Source: Gnetum montanum (Eukaryota > Streptophyta > Gnetopsida > Gnetales > Gnetaceae). From it: 64,000 nt of DNA. The stretch lies in contig MNCI01034769.1 of assembly GCA_015680685.1 (NCBI GenBank), forward strand, positions 895,604 to 959,603. Direction: 5' to 3'. This document shows, in pieces, positions 11,617 to 22,754 of this stretch (position 1 is the first letter of the stretch; each line of letters opens with the position of its first letter). The position numbers and the translations under genes were made by a program. The notes beneath the pieces were generated by a model. That model had not been told where the DNA came from, ran no database searches, and saw only the letters and a program-made list of their open reading frames with translations.

Positions 11617-14600
11617 ATGGGCAAAGGCAAGGAAGTGGAAGCCCACGGGAGGAAGGGTTCTGACTTGACCTTCGCAGAGGAGAGCGAAGCCATGCTGCAG
11701 TGCTTGCCCAGGCCAAGGATTCCATTATGGCCTAGATCATCACACAGGTAGGCTCTGATCCTACCTCTGTTGGTTATTTTTGCTTGTGCATGTTTCGTAG
11801 CATAGACAGTCTCATAGAGGGCTTCGGCGTATACGCCGAGCGTAGAGAGTTAGCGTAGAGGGTTTCAGCGTATACGCCGAGCATACGTTTATAGCGTAAA
11901 GTCTTGATAGCGTAGACCATCATAGCATAATCTATTTTATCAGTGCACAGTGTAAAGACTTTTTCTTGCATGAAGCGTAGACGATTTTATCAGCGTAAAT
12001 GCTGAAGGCTGTTTCGGCGTATACGCTGAGGGTTTCTATAGTGTATACGCTGAGCGTGATCAGTTAATTCTTTTCAAGTGTGGTACAGCATAAACCTGTT
12101 TTCATGCAAACTGTTTTCGGTGTAAACTTATTTACACATGGTTTAGCATAAACTGTTTGTTCAGTGTCTAGCGTAGACTATTTATGTTGAAGGCTCCTAT
12201 GGCGTATACGTTGAGGGTTTCTACCGCGTATACACTAAGCGTAAACGGTCTGGTCGACAGCATAAACAGTTCGTTGTCAGCGTATACGCCAGGTTAGGTA
12301 TTGTATACGCCGAGCGTAAATAGTTTTTTGACAGCGTATACGCTGGGTTAAGCAGCATATACACTGAGCGTAAACAGTTAGCAATTTTTTTTCTAAGTGT
12401 CGATCTACAATGTGAACTTTGGTTTTTCATGTCATTTTGATGCATGGCTGATGTTGCGGTGGCATTTTGGTTGCTTGCAGGGACATTAAGCCTTTTCTCC
12501 TCATTGTTGAGCTCGTTGGGGTGCTAACATGGTTTGGCCCCATTGAGGCTGATGAGCCTACCCCGGATCTAACTGTTGAGAACAATGGGGTCTGGTTTAG
12601 AGAAGGTGCATGTGAATTCCTGGCCTTCATGCTGGACAATTTTGAAGTGGTTGTCTGGTCGCACCTAAGTGAACTGGTGGCATGGAGCGTGCTTGAGGCC
12701 ATGCTGCCGGAAGCCATAGAGGGTGTCACGGTCTTCATGGAAGACATTGATGAGGGACCACTTGCGATCGAGGGTGGTCCCTCTGGCGGGCCCAAGTCTA
12801 CCTACCCGTTAACGCATGTGTGGGCCCAATTGCCGCGAGGGCACGATTATCTAAACAACACCTTGTTTCTAGCTGCGCGTGCGCACATGCTATTCCAGAA
12901 CCCTCCTGGCACAGTGTACCAGATAGAGAGGTAGGATTCTTTGGCTTGCTATTTCGGGTTTTTTGTCGCTTGATGCTTGCCTTTGTTTTGATAATCATTC
13001 TTTTGCAGGCCCCAAGTCAACCAAGACGGAATATGCGTTGAGGATGATGGGCTTACTCTAGCTCGCACTGCTCTAGAGACTTTTATGATGGGTCCCACCC
13101 TTCGTGGAGCTGTATTAGTTCAAACTAGGGGTTCTATTGCCCACATTCACAAAATATTTTATAGAGCGTTCACACAGTGAAAAATCCGTGGGTGGTTGCA
13201 TGAAGATTGGTCGGATAAGGGACTAGTCTTCACTTGTGACTTTGACTTGGGTAGCACTTCCAAGTCCACGACTGAAGGTAAATGAAAATATTTTCTAGGT
13301 GTGTTGACGTGTTTGTTCGACTGCCAGGGGTTATACTAATATGATGATTTTAAATTATATCTACAGTTGATGTCCCTCCTGGCGGGGACCCTGTCACAAC
13401 AGGACGGACTGAGACTACCCTATCAATAAAGTTCGGGGAGGTCAAGAATGCTCAAAAGTGGTTGCGCACTCATGCTTCATCATCCATCATTCATTGTCTA
13501 GATGACACCGGCCTGATGGAGCTCTTCACGACTCCGAGCCCTAATGTGTCAATAGCAGAAATGATCGGGATCGTGGACTCCTTTAATGAGTCTGTCTCTT
13601 ACTATAGCACCCGGATAAAGGGTGTTAATATAGTTTTCCATTTGTTGCCTGAATTCTTTTTGAACTTATTTAGTGTACTGGCAGATGGTATAAGTGTAGT
13701 TTTAGATAGGGCTCATAAAGAGCTCTAAACGGTTCGTGAATTGGAGGACTGGTTGGGTGTGGCCAAGGGTGCCAAGGGATTTCTAATGCAGGGGAAATCA
13801 AAGGTTGAGGAGGTGAATGAAGTATATCCCCTATTTAGGGCGTGAGTGTTCCCTAAATCCCTTTCTCAGGTGCGAAGTCTTGGGGTCGAAGCAGTACATA
13901 TCATGCAAACTGTTCTAGAAACCAGAATGCGCTATAATTGGGCCCAATTTTTGTTGTTGGGCCTGCATAAGGAGATAGTGCGATTGTGCTTGAATATCGA
14001 GGCGTAGTCCCACTTCACCTTTACCTTCTTTGCTGATTACCTTCGTTGGTTAACTGAGTTTCTAGTAGTTCGCGTAGACAACAAGTATGTTCTATGGGAT
14101 CGGGGTCAACTATCCTGCCCGTGGATCAACCACTTGTTCAAAGTTGCCGAGTCCCAAGATGCACCTAAGGGAATTGATGAATCCGTGTCTATTACAATAG
14201 GGGGGTCATCTGGTATGTCAATCCACACACGTGACAGTTTGGGATTGGAGCCAGACGACGTACCCTATACTGCGAAAAGAGCAGAATGGGTTATCAAAGA
14301 GACCGTTGGCCAAGCCAGATCAAAGCTGAAGAGGCACGAACGCTCAACCAAGGAAGCCTCGAATGTCAATGAGCCACGAGTGAAGCACATGCGATTCAAG
14401 ATGCCTGTCCAAGGTAAGTAGACTCAGTACACTTATTGCTTTATTGTTTTCATTTTGTTCATAATTTTTACTTTGATTGCTTACATGCCACTGATGCCTT
14501 CAGACTTGACTCGAGAAGTGAGGAAGCAGGCATTAGAGACTATTACTGAAGAGAAGGAGACTAACACGGACTGAAATACTGAGGAGGAAAATGTGGAGAA

Positions 14601-16095
14601 AGATCAAGGAGGAGGAATGGAGGAGTTGAAGGGAGACACCACAGAAACTGAGTTGTTGGATGACCAGGGTGGTGTCGATCAAATGTTCAGCAGCTTTCTT
14701 AAGGGAAAGCTGGACTTAGGCGATCCCCCAGAAGGTGACAAGGAGCACGGTATGTTTTCTTTTTATTTTATATTACCCCGTTAGTTGTCATTTCCATGGT
14801 ATTTTATTTTCATGTTTTCATTTCTTCCAGATGAAGGTAGCGAGACCAGGACAATGCGGTTGGACGTACCTATGAAAACGGTTCCCCCTAAAAGAACCGC
14901 GAAGGTTAGTCCATCCCACACTCGTGGGCCATTTACTTGGATAGAAATGCCATGTAAGATGGATTTTGTGGCTGGAATTGCTGAAGAAGTTGTTGAAAAA
15001 ATCCAGGAGGCCCACCCTGAAATAGGTATAAATATTTCGAGTCGTTTGAAGTTTCAGAGTTTCACACCCTGTTTTTGTTGTTTTAACGTCTGTTCTTTTC
15101 GTGTGCATAGGTGCCAAGCTGAGGTGGGATCCTTCTGAGACAATCAGCATAGAGAGTTTGTCCACATTATCCCCAGAAGTCGAGCAGGTGCCAAGGCTTG
15201 TTTATGAAGAGGTGGTAGAAGGTCTTATACACAACGCCAAGTCACTGTGGACCTGTAGGCATTCTGTCGAACAGTTGTGGCTGCAGATTCAAGCAAAGGA
15301 AAAGGAAGTCTCCGAGTTGTCAGTTGAGCATGATGATCTTAAGGCTTGGTATGAGTTCGCCTCTACCAAATTAAGTGGTGATCGCTCTTGGCAGACTTCC
15401 GAGGTCACCTATACTAGGTATTGGAATTTTCTCAATCGTCACGCGTCACTAACACGGAGACTAGTAGAGCATAAGGCCCAAATAGATCTCCTGAACCTCA
15501 AATGTCAAGATTGGAAAGCTTTCACTTCCAAGGTTCGCAAGTGGGGTCAGGATGAAAAGAACCACAAACATCATTACAAGAAGTCATTAAAGGAAGTGTC
15601 CATTGAAAAGCGCCAACTAGAGATGTTTGTGGAGGGTTTGGGTTTGTGCTCTGCTTTTGATACTTTTGCCCAAAACACAACTATTGAGATGGAGTCGCCT
15701 ACAAGGGTGATTACGACTGCTTTTGGGGAGGTGTCTGTTGGTGAATTCCCTCTAAAGCATCCCACTTGGTCAGCTGTCTACAAGGGGAAGGCCTTGGTAG
15801 ATGTCGACCTAGGCCTTGATGGGACCGATTGGACAAGTGTCTCAGAAGAGGAAATTCTTTGTCGGCTGGAATTTGGCTTAGGGGGATCTCCTATGGTAAG
15901 CATTTTGTCATTATGAAATTGATTTTCTGAATAATGTTTAAAATTTTGGCATTCTCTTATTCTTACATTGATTGTCTGCTTTTGTATTTTCAGGATGAAG
16001 GTGGTGACGATGTCCAAGAAGCTGGCCCCAGTGGAGCGGTAGCCCCTGATGTCAGCGGATCTAAAGGGGATGATCCTCTCGTCCCAGATGCTTAG
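11617..16095 (+). pseudogene. Eight-exon antisense gene in O: FCP1/NIF-like pseudophosphatase with C-terminal coiled coil
   Basis: Exons are 11617-11747, 12481-12930, 13009-13277, 13367-14413, 14504-14749, 14831-15025, 15111-15895 and 15994-16095. All seven introns have GT...AG ends, most with pyrimidine-rich acceptors, and the phases agree at every junction. The total is 3225 nt, or 1075 codons including the TAG. Residues 48-194 resemble the HAD/FCP1 phosphatase fold: a hydrophobic strand ending ELVGVLT (DxDGxLT in active enzymes), WFREGACEFLAFMLDNFEV and VVVWS, then NNTLFLAARAHML where active enzymes have LLLDDSP. The acidic residues of motifs I and IV are thus replaced (E54, V56, A175, A176). 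The middle part is not recognised. Residues about 820-985 look coiled-coil, and the last exon is acidic. Five in-frame stops occur at 13178, 13726, 13843, 14005 and 14572. This copy is a pseudogene. The gene structure is secure; the fold assignment is by motif only. Confidence 0.8.
11815..12375. repeat. GCGTATACGC repeats within intron 1 of the antisense gene
   Basis: Copies of GGCGTATACGCYGAGCGTA lie inside the 733-base first intron. They match the palindrome of the O LTR and leader. Confidence 0.75.
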
Positions 16096-16410
16096 TTTTT
16101 TGTTTGTTTTTGTTTTTTTTTGTTGTAACACTATTCTGACTCAAATTTATACAGGAATTGTAAATGGGAAACTTGGAGTTATGTTACAAATGGATGAAAA
16201 CAGTTAACTCTCGTAATTGTACATCATTGCATGTATATATATGAAAATTATTTTTGTTGATTTTGAGTTTAATTGCAAACATGACACGGCAATGTAAAAT
16301 GTTTTAGTTTGTTTTTTTGTTTTATTTTCTTGAGAGTAATGCACGGATGTAATCATAAGTTGGAGTATAATGATAAACGAAAGAGGCAAACAAAGTATAA
16401 GTGTGTGATC
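16096..16410 (+). other. 3' flank of the antisense gene
   Basis: AT-rich sequence follows the TAG, with T-runs and a GTATATATATGAAAA stretch near 16232-16246. No coding potential is seen. It plausibly holds the 3' untranslated region and polyadenylation site, but I cannot place them. Confidence 0.35.
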
Positions 16411-16670
16411 TAGTTTAAGGCCATTTCGGGCCAAATTCGCACTAGTTTAAGGTCATTTCAGGCCACATGCATAGTTTAAGGCCATTTCGGGCCCCTGTCG
16501 TAAACAAGGAACCTTTTGAATAATATGGGTGGATTTCTCAGTTGACCGACCATTTCTGGTCGTGGCTAGTTTTATGTCATTGCGGACATGATAGTTTCAC
16601 GTCATTTCGGACAGATTGTAGTTTAACGTTGTTTCGGACAATTTGTAGTTTAGCGTCATTTCGGACATGG
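16411..16670. repeat. AGTTTA-hairpin repeat cluster C
   Basis: Seven units lie directly past the protease stop codon of O. Three have GGCC-type stems (GGCC-ATTTCG-GGCC, with one GGTC/GGCC wobble variant) and four have GTC-type stems (TGTC-ATTGCG-GACA, GTC-ATTTCG-GAC). The six-base loops mostly end in CG. Confidence 0.8.
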
Positions 16671-16677
16671 TGTTTTT

Positions 16678-19600
16678 TTATTGATTTAGTAATTTTTTAA
16701 TTCTTTTCATTTTGACGTTGGGAAATGTGTTAGTGGGTGCGATTCTGTATTCAGCATCTCCTTCACTAATTACGTTGAATGGTAACTCAGCCCAAGGGAT
16801 GTCTGATGGAATTGTTTCCGCATCAGTGTTTTCAGACATTTTGGTATTCATTGTGAGTTCTATGTTAGCTGTTATTTCTATGTGAGGAGGTGTATGTACA
16901 GTGTCAGGCACAGGTATTTCTGTTTTGGGTGGATCTTTTTCCGTGTTTAAAGGATTAGCGCGCACCAGTTGTTGTTCATTTACATCATTTTGTCTAGGCT
17001 CTTCGAGCTTAACCTCTGAGCCTTGGTCCGTGTCTATGTACGATGAAATGATGAGTGTAGCAGCCTCCCCATGAATTATGATTTCACCACCTTCGTAAGG
17101 CAAATAGATCTCTTGGTGTATAGGGGATGAAATTGCTTTCAGTTGGGCCAACCAGGGCCTTCCTAATATTAGGTTGAATCCTGGCATTTCATCGATTACT
17201 AAGAAGTCGGCAGAGGTGGGGAATTGGTCCCCTACTATGAAGTCTAAGTTGATTGTACCCTTAACTATCATGCGCGACCTGCTGAATGATTTCAGGCATG
17301 TTGTGGTAGTTGGTCTGATCAACTCTGTAAGCCCCAGTTGTTCGACGATGGGATATGGTACTACATTTGTGGCAGCTCCATCATCTACATGGACCCTATG
17401 TATTTTGAATTGGTTTACACGTATTGTTATGAACATAGGGGCCATCGTTATCTACCCTATTTTCTTATCCACCTTGATGTTATCGTTATGGAAACTTAAT
17501 GGTTTAGAAGTTGACCCTTGGGGCGAGTACATTACCGCATGAATGGAGGGTTCATTTGGGGGCAAGTCCTCGCTTACCGGGATTGACGTTAACATGCGCA
17601 CCAAAGCTTCACGATGTGTTTGTGATGTTAAAACTAAGTCATACAAGCTTAATGACGTATTCTTTTGTTTGAGTGCTTGTGTCACTTGTGTTAGGGCCTT
17701 TGCTAAGTCTCTACTGTTAGGCGTGTGTTTATCAGCTGTGACTTGATCCATTGGGTCCAACAGTTTTATTTCGTCCATCGTTTGTTTCTCGTTTTGACCT
17801 GGGGTTGTTGATTTAGACATATCCTATTTTCTGGATGTTTCGCCTTCATGTTCTATGTTCGGTTGACTATTAGGTGGCGTCATGGGTACTACGTTAAGTG
17901 GAGTGGGTTTAGGTGGCCCTATAGCTAACCGTTGATGCTCCTTCTCCAAGCGTTCATGCATAAGCTTATTCGCTAAGCGTTCTCGTGTGTAGCGTGGAGG
18001 TGGAGTTGGTTTTAGAGCCTCGGGTTGCCTTGGGATTCGCACCACATATGGAGTCGGGTGGGGTTGCGGTTGAACAGTTGGATGTGATTGAGTAGAAGGC
18101 TGGCTGGGCACCCTGATGACATAGGGACTAGGTTTACTTTGTGTTTGGGAGGTGGAGGATTGGTAATCATTAGGAATTTCGGGTGTCCTAATGACATATG
18201 GGGTTGGTTTAGGCGAAGGTTGGACCTCCGCTGTTGCGACTGCGGGTGGTACTCGGACTACGAAGGGGGAAGGCTGAGTAGGAGGGGTTGACGGATTTGA
18301 GGTAGTGACGGTGGGAGGTACATGCACCACGTATGGTTTTTCACGTGTCGGGGTGTTGGAAGTTGCTACGGCGGAGGGTACACGGATAACATATGGCTGC
18401 TGCAGAGTGTATGATGACTGAGGCATGGATGTTGATGCAGTAGGAGGATTACATACTACAAATGGCTTATTAGGAGTTTGTTATTCATAGTCAGAGTAGA
18501 CGGTGTTAATGGTCGGCGTTTCAGGTTCATCATCTAGGCAGATTGTGTTAATAACGTATGGTGCCTCTTTGGTATTCAGAGGATCTTTATACATCCCCAT
18601 AGCCTGGTTGTGTGGTTGGACTGGGTTGGCCTCATCAAAGGTAATTTGGCCTTCGTTGATCATTCATTGTATGTCCTGCTTCAGGGTGAAACAGTAATCC
18701 ATGCCATGCCCATTACGTTGGTGATAGTTGCAGAAGCGATCCATCCTAAAATCTTTGGGTACTGGGGGCTCATCCGGCATTGCCAAGCTTGGGTTATGAA
18801 CTACTTGACAGAACCAATCGTGTCTTTGGATAGCAGCAGGGGATAACTATTTGTGTTTCATTAATCCAGCTTTCAAGAGTTGGTCAAACAGTTGGGATGG
18901 CTTCATAAGCAGTGGCGTATATTGGGAGGGTTCTTTCCTCTCAAAGTTTCTCGTACAGTTTTGTGTTGGGTTTTGTGATGATGATGATTCCGGCGTGGTT
19001 GTGGGAGTAGGTTTAGTATAATTAGTAGGGGCCACTGGCAGTTTGTTTTGTTGTGCCACATTTGCTTGTTGTGTTTCCACTATTGGCGCTATAGTTGCTT
19101 TAGCCTTTTCTTTATCTTTTTTACTGTGTTGATTTTTAAAGGCTAAATATGCGGGATCGTGGCTATTTTGAGCCGCCTCTTCTATATTTTTAATTTGTAC
19201 AAAGGCTTGGTTAAGGTTACGCGCATTGAGGTAATATAACTTAGATTTAAAAAAATCGTTAACAGCCCCCTTTAGAATGGTGAGCAGATATGTCTAAGGG
19301 ATCGGCTCGTGTAGCTCATTGAGAGCGGCATTCCACCTTTGGATAAATTTTTGTACAGGTTCCAGAGGTGTTTGTTTAACTTGTATAAGGCTATCAAGTC
19401 GCTTCAGGTTTCAAGTTATACTTGAACCTGGTCATGAATTGATGTAATAGCTCTTCCAGGTAAAATATGGAATTTCTCGGCAAAGCCTGGTACCAATCGA
19501 GCGCTCTTCCCATGAGTGACATAGGGAACACTCGCAAAATGGCATGGGGCCATGCTTGGAGCAATGCGCATTCTAATCTAAATGTTATAAGGTGAGCATT

Positions 19601-20898
19601 GGGGTCTGTTTCTTCGTTATATTTAGTTAGAGTGGGTAATGATACATCTTTGGAAAAAGTTAGGGGCAGAACGGAAGAGCTGATGGGGTTATCGTGGTAA
19701 AAGTCCACCACCTTCAACTCTCCATCGACAGCCGTTTTGAGGCGTTTGACCTTGTCAGTTAGTTCTTGCATTAATTTTTTAGCATCTACCCAGTCTTGGG
19801 CACTAGGTGACATGGCAGCTTGGGGATAAGATACATTGTATAGGTTGGACTATTGGATAGTAGGTTGGAAGGTTGAAAGCTATGCGGTTGGCGGTTGTAC
19901 TTGTGGCACGTTCATAGCGGGTGGCACTAGGGATGGCACATTGTAAGCGAGGGGTTGTTGTTGCTATGGTTGCGGCTGTACTTGGGGAATGTTGGCCGGT
20001 GGAATCGTGTGAGGTGGTATGTTGTAGTGAGAGGGTAGATGTGGTTGAGCACCCATCACTGCCCATTGCCCAATCATGTTTTGTGGAGGAACCCCTTGTT
20101 GGGTTACAACGGTGGAAGGGGCTCCGTGCATTTGGATGTGGGGAATATAGTGAGCAGACGTAGATGCCGGTATCACATGTGGCATCCCAATCACTCAAGG
20201 TGGGAAGGTTGCTCCTACATTATTATGAGGGGGTGGTACTTATGAGGATGGGCCTGTGGCTGCAGTGGGGATGATAGCGAGAGGGAGTGTACTGAATTGC
20301 CAGTCGGTTGCAGGAGGAACATGAACAAGTGCGGATGTTTCTGGTGGAGGTATTTGCACTTGGGTGAACCTGAGGGGTTGGAGGGGTATGATTTCCCTGT
20401 GCCTAGATGAAACATGGGGTTGATATGGGTTTGTGGACTAAGGGTGTGATACGAGTCTTCATGTTCGGATTGGGCAGCGAACTCATCCTTGTCTTCCCGT
20501 TGAGGATCTACTGCAGGCTGATCCCAAGATTGACTCCTTTGTAGGAGGAGTTGTTTGATGAGCTCAGAGTAAGGCTCTGGGACAGGGATGACATCGTATG
20601 GGAAAGGAATGAACTCTTGCCCTCCCCTGTAGAAGAGTTTGTACTGCCTCTTGAATTCTATTTCAGTTCAGTCCACAGCTAGGCTGGCTTGTATCTTCAC
20701 GCATATGAAGTTGTATTGGTCTTGGGTTATGACGTGGGATGATGGGTTCCTCCCTTGCAACCTAAGGGACCAACGAGGCCCTGCTGTGGGTTGTACCGTG
20801 GGCTGTTGGACGGCCATGGTGCCCACGATGTCGGTGACTTGTGTGGTTGTAGCGGTGGTGCTTGCGGTGTTCATGATGACCTGTTGAGGATGTGACAC
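16678..20898 (-). pseudogene. Gag-protease of O
   Basis: Successive minus-strand frames form one Tat/Ogre-type gag-pro. The start is near 20898. The gag core is at 19813-19394 (LTKYNEETDPNAHLITF, GRALDWYQALP). A Gag C-terminal segment follows at 19080-18847 with SQLFDQLLKAGL. A proline-rich segment at 18426-17824 has at least six PYVIRVP-like repeats. The pre-protease YDLVLTSQTHREALVRML segment is at 17820-17452. The aspartic protease is at 17445-16678, with VDDGAATNV in place of the usual DSG or DTG context and FNLILGRPWL. It ends at a TAA at 16678. Several stops interrupt it, for example near 18670, 18840 and 19390. I see no clear CCHC knuckle. Confidence 0.8.
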
Positions 20899-20929
20899 GG
20901 TGTAGGGATGTGAAATTAGTGTACTGAGT

Positions 20930-21510
20930 GCAGCGTAAACCTACGTGGTAACATACAGTGTATATGCTTCAATGTCCAGCTTATAACGACAACATAGACA
21001 GCGTATAGGTATGGGCGTATAGGGTTGGCGTAGACGAGTCTACGGTGTAAATCGTACAACGTATACGCTAGGCAGCGTATACAGCGTATACAGCGTCAGC
21101 GTGCAGCGTAAACAGGGTTATAATGTACAGAGTGTAGTGTATACAGATAGCGTAAATGAGTTTATGGCATAGGATGTTCAGCGTAAACTTAGCGGTGGTG
21201 TATATGTCAGCAGCATAAACAGGGTTTTGGGTGCGGCGTAGGCGAAGTCTGCAACGTAAATTGTGCAGCGTATATGTGGCAGCGTAAACGCTAGGAGTTC
21301 TGTAGACAGAGTCAGCATATGGTTGACAACATAGATGCTGAGAGACTTGCAAATGGTAGGGTTTGAACGGAGCAGTGTAGACGCTAAGTAGCGTAGATGC
21401 TGGATAGTTTGTCGACTGGGTTATAAACTGAGCAACGTAAACGGTGGGAGGTTTTTGAGAGGAATCGACGTATGGTCGATGGCGTAAATGCCCAACAGCA
21501 TAAATGCTGG
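20930..21510. repeat. GCGTAAAC/GCGTATAC-rich leader of O
   Basis: Between the primer site and gag, about 600 bases are filled with GCGTAAAC, GCGTATACG and GCGTAGACG motifs at 10-25 base spacing. No gene is seen. Confidence 0.75.
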
Positions 21511-21538
21511 GAAGCTTGTAGGTAAGGTTTTAGGTAGA

Positions 21539-21557
21539 GGCCCTCCTTCTAGCGCTA
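21539..21557 (-). other. Primer binding site of O
   Basis: The minus strand reads TAGCGCTAGAAGGAGGGCC, five bases inside the 5' LTR. Element N has almost the same sequence in the same place. The matching tRNA is not assigned. Confidence 0.6.
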
Positions 21558-21562
21558 ATTTC

Positions 21563-22749
21563 TGTACCGTCCGAAATCGTCGGTCTCTGGCTGGAAGGAA
21601 ACAGAGACCATGAGATCACCAGACACACACAGACAACCCTATCTTCACTTGAGGGCAAGCTAGAATTGATGAAGGCAGAGTACCTTGAGTGGTCCGCCCG
21701 TGGATCAGGCAAGGATTTCCCCGAATGTACACTGAAGTGCTATACGTTGGGTTATATGTAAACGGTGTAACAAGTGTAAATCAAAGTGTAAACAGTGTGA
21801 TTGGTGAGAACAGAGCGTAGACGTAAATGAGAGTAAACAGAATACATGCAACAATTAATGCAAACTATAAACAATTTTAGGAAGAAAATGTAACAATGGA
21901 ATTTCAAAATGAGAGTACAATGCACCGGTCTAACGTAGTTGTGGATTTGACACAAGGTGGACGAAAAACCCCGGTGGATGCAGGGATGACTGTGGGCTGG
22001 TTCGGACTGTAGGCACAGTGTAGGGGCTATATGCTCAGCATACAGGATTGTCCAGCGTATAAGGTTTTGAGCTCTGGTTCTCAGCATCTCTGCTCTCTGG
22101 ATTGCTCTGGAATTTGCCAACCAACCTCGATCTACTAAAAATTTGGGCTTTTATACAGGTTTTTACATTAGACTCGGGTTGGGTGACACATGGTGCATTG
22201 ACCAGGTGCAAAAGCATAAAATTTACAAGTGTACAATATGTTACATTTGCTGGGTGTATACGCTATATCAGGTGAGCGTAGACTTTGGGTGTATACGCTG
22301 GATGTGCTAGGCGTATGCAAACTTGGGCGTGGATGTTGTGGGCGTCGGATGTATACGCTGATGGTGGCTTGGACGTATACACCGGGCGTATATGCTAGTG
22401 GTAGCCGGGCGTATACGCTGATGGTAGCTGCATTGTGCCAAATCTTGATCTGCAGTGCTGCTTCCATGCCGTCTTTGAGAATTTCATGCCGGGTGTATAC
22501 ATCGATTGTACCTACTGGGCGTACATGTGAGGTGTGTATGCTGGGCATGTACGCTAGGCATGTCGGGCATATACGCCGTGGATGTGAACTTGAGCGTATA
22601 CGCTGAGATTGCATACTTGGTGAAAATTAAGTATTGTTGATCTCCGAAGTTGCCATGTTTGACACCAGATGTAGCTGTGGTCGTCTGTGGGTCCTAGGGA
22701 CCTACTTCTTGTTGGAGAAGTACTAAGCTCAAAATTTTGTGATGTTTCA
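21563..22749 (-). repeat. 5' LTR of O (right copy)
   Basis: It starts TGTACC and ends TTTCA, and aligns with 5921-7172. It contains the same TATA box (22148-22155) and U3 repeat field (22250-22620). Confidence 0.88.
22148..22155 (-). promoter_or_regulatory. TATA box of O (5' LTR)
   Basis: The minus strand reads TATAAAAG. As the 5' LTR copy, this would drive the element's own RNA toward lower coordinates, opposite to the antisense gene. Confidence 0.65.
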
Positions 22750-22754
22750 CACTT
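22750..22754. repeat. Target-site duplication CACTT, right copy (element O)
   Basis: It matches 5916-5920. H sequence continues directly after it. Confidence 0.9.

Larger units (their letters stand above)
5921..22749 (-). mobile_element. Giant Tat/Ogre-like Ty3/gypsy element O (16.8 kb)
   Basis: The element has LTRs at 5921-7172 and 21563-22749, TG/CA ends, a 5-base target duplication, a primer site inside the right LTR and a polypurine tract inside the left LTR, so its sense strand is minus. In sense order it has a leader, gag, a proline-rich segment and protease (20898-16678), a 5.8 kb middle region with an antisense multi-exon gene, then RT and integrase (10911-8665) and a 3' region. The YDL...HREAL segment before the protease and the FNLILGRPWL protease motif are typical of Tat/Ogre polyproteins. 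The pol lacks RNase H. LTR mismatches are frequent (about 20 in the first 190 bases by eye), mostly transitions, so it is an older insertion than N. Confidence 0.88.

Noticed and set aside
14785-15165. Overlapping frames on both strands as separate small genes
   Set aside because: They are shadows of, or read through intron boundaries of, the antisense gene exons 14831-15025 and 15111-15895.
20930-21510. GCGTATAC repeats as a centromeric or telomeric satellite
   Set aside because: Spacing is irregular and the motifs are confined to O and to LTR U3s, so they belong to the elements.
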